From JBEKYD01 sp049509915 (GTDB taxonomy: Bacteria; Acidobacteriota; Terriglobia; Bryobacterales; Bryobacteraceae), in the NCBI GenBank assembly GCA_049509915.1, contig JBEKZL010000223.1:1-15435 (forward strand): a stretch of 15,435 bases of DNA. The letters are read 5' to 3'. Below are positions 15,344 through 15,435 of this stretch, one piece after another. Under the pieces are notes generated by a model. The model was not told where the DNA came from. It did not search any database and saw nothing but the letters and a program-made list of their open reading frames with translations. The position numbers were made by a program, and so were the translations under genes. Each line of letters opens with the position of its first letter. Position 1 is the stretch's first letter.

Positions 15344-15422
15344 CCGGCGACAAGATCGCCGGCGCTACCGAAGCAAAGAACGTCGGCTGGAAAGCCGGCG
15401 CGGCAGACCGGAGGTCCGCGCC
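15344..15422. repeat. Three adjacent hairpins at the window end
   Basis: CCGGCGA (15344-15350) pairs with TCGCCGG (15356-15362). CGGCT (15384-15388) pairs with AGCCG (15393-15397) around GGAA. GGCGCG (15397-15402) pairs with CGCGCC (15417-15422), enclosing GACC/GGTC (15406-15409 and 15413-15416). The middle hairpin carries the GGCTGGAAAGCC core shared with other palindromes in the window. Confidence 0.55.
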
Positions 15423-15435
15423 ACGTACGTCTTCA

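Larger units (their letters stand above)
14988..15435. other. Gene-free 448-nt region full of palindromic repeats
   Basis: No convincing coding frame exists here; the open frames follow repeat sequence (one minus-strand frame contains TEPRPQGSG, a string I associate with a dispersed acidobacterial repeat). The region should contain the promoter of the SGNH operon, but I see no clear -35/-10 pair. Five structured elements are listed separately. Confidence 0.6.

Noticed and set aside
15072..15353. Minus-strand 93-codon frame at the window end
   Set aside because: It lies wholly over palindromic repeats, and its sequence follows the repeat units rather than a protein family.
15121..15422. Possible CRISPR array
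   Set aside because: The repeats are palindromic and differ in length and spacing; there are no uniform direct repeats with unique spacers and no cas gene.

Overview
The window is about 15.4 kb of GC-rich bacterial chromosome with dense, mostly short intergenic gaps. The protein styles suggest an Acidobacteriota genome, most likely of the Bryobacterales/Solibacter type: an ExbD-like tail followed by a TPR lipoprotein, a Tat-type sugar isomerase, a membrane-anchored zinc-ribbon protein, a large orphan hybrid kinase, and intergenic regions packed with GC-rich palindromic repeats. This placement is inferred from gene content and style; no rRNA or other marker gene is present.

Left part (1-4152): the 3' end of an ExbD/TolR-like gene, a TPR lipoprotein and a hairpin that may end that operon. 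Next come a complete galactarate dehydratase (garD), a 1-nt-overlapping pair of small membrane proteins, and, on the opposite strand, a zinc-ribbon membrane protein.

Middle (4239-11157): a glycerol uptake and activation module on the minus strand (glpK, then glpF). Diverging from it is a two-CBS-domain protein whose ribosome binding site can pair with an upstream sequence. It converges on a 1175-residue hybrid histidine kinase (two TM segments, extracytoplasmic sensor, PAS-GAF-PAS, HisKA, HATPase, receiver) with no neighbouring output gene.

Right part (11158-15435): a Tat-exported sugar-phosphate isomerase/epimerase-like gene is broken near its 3' end, apparently by a deletion of about 28 nt. 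It converges on a tightly packed minus-strand operon: exported SGNH/GDSL hydrolase, acyl carrier protein, and a ketoacyl-ACP-synthase-III-like protein in which the nucleophilic Cys is replaced by Ser while His and Asn are kept. This trio is the most unusual system in the window. It resembles an acyl-transfer apparatus that would load or move an acyl group on a dedicated carrier protein, with an exported SGNH enzyme acting on an envelope or exported glycan; that role is a hypothesis. The last 450 nt hold no convincing gene but several nested palindromic repeat elements.
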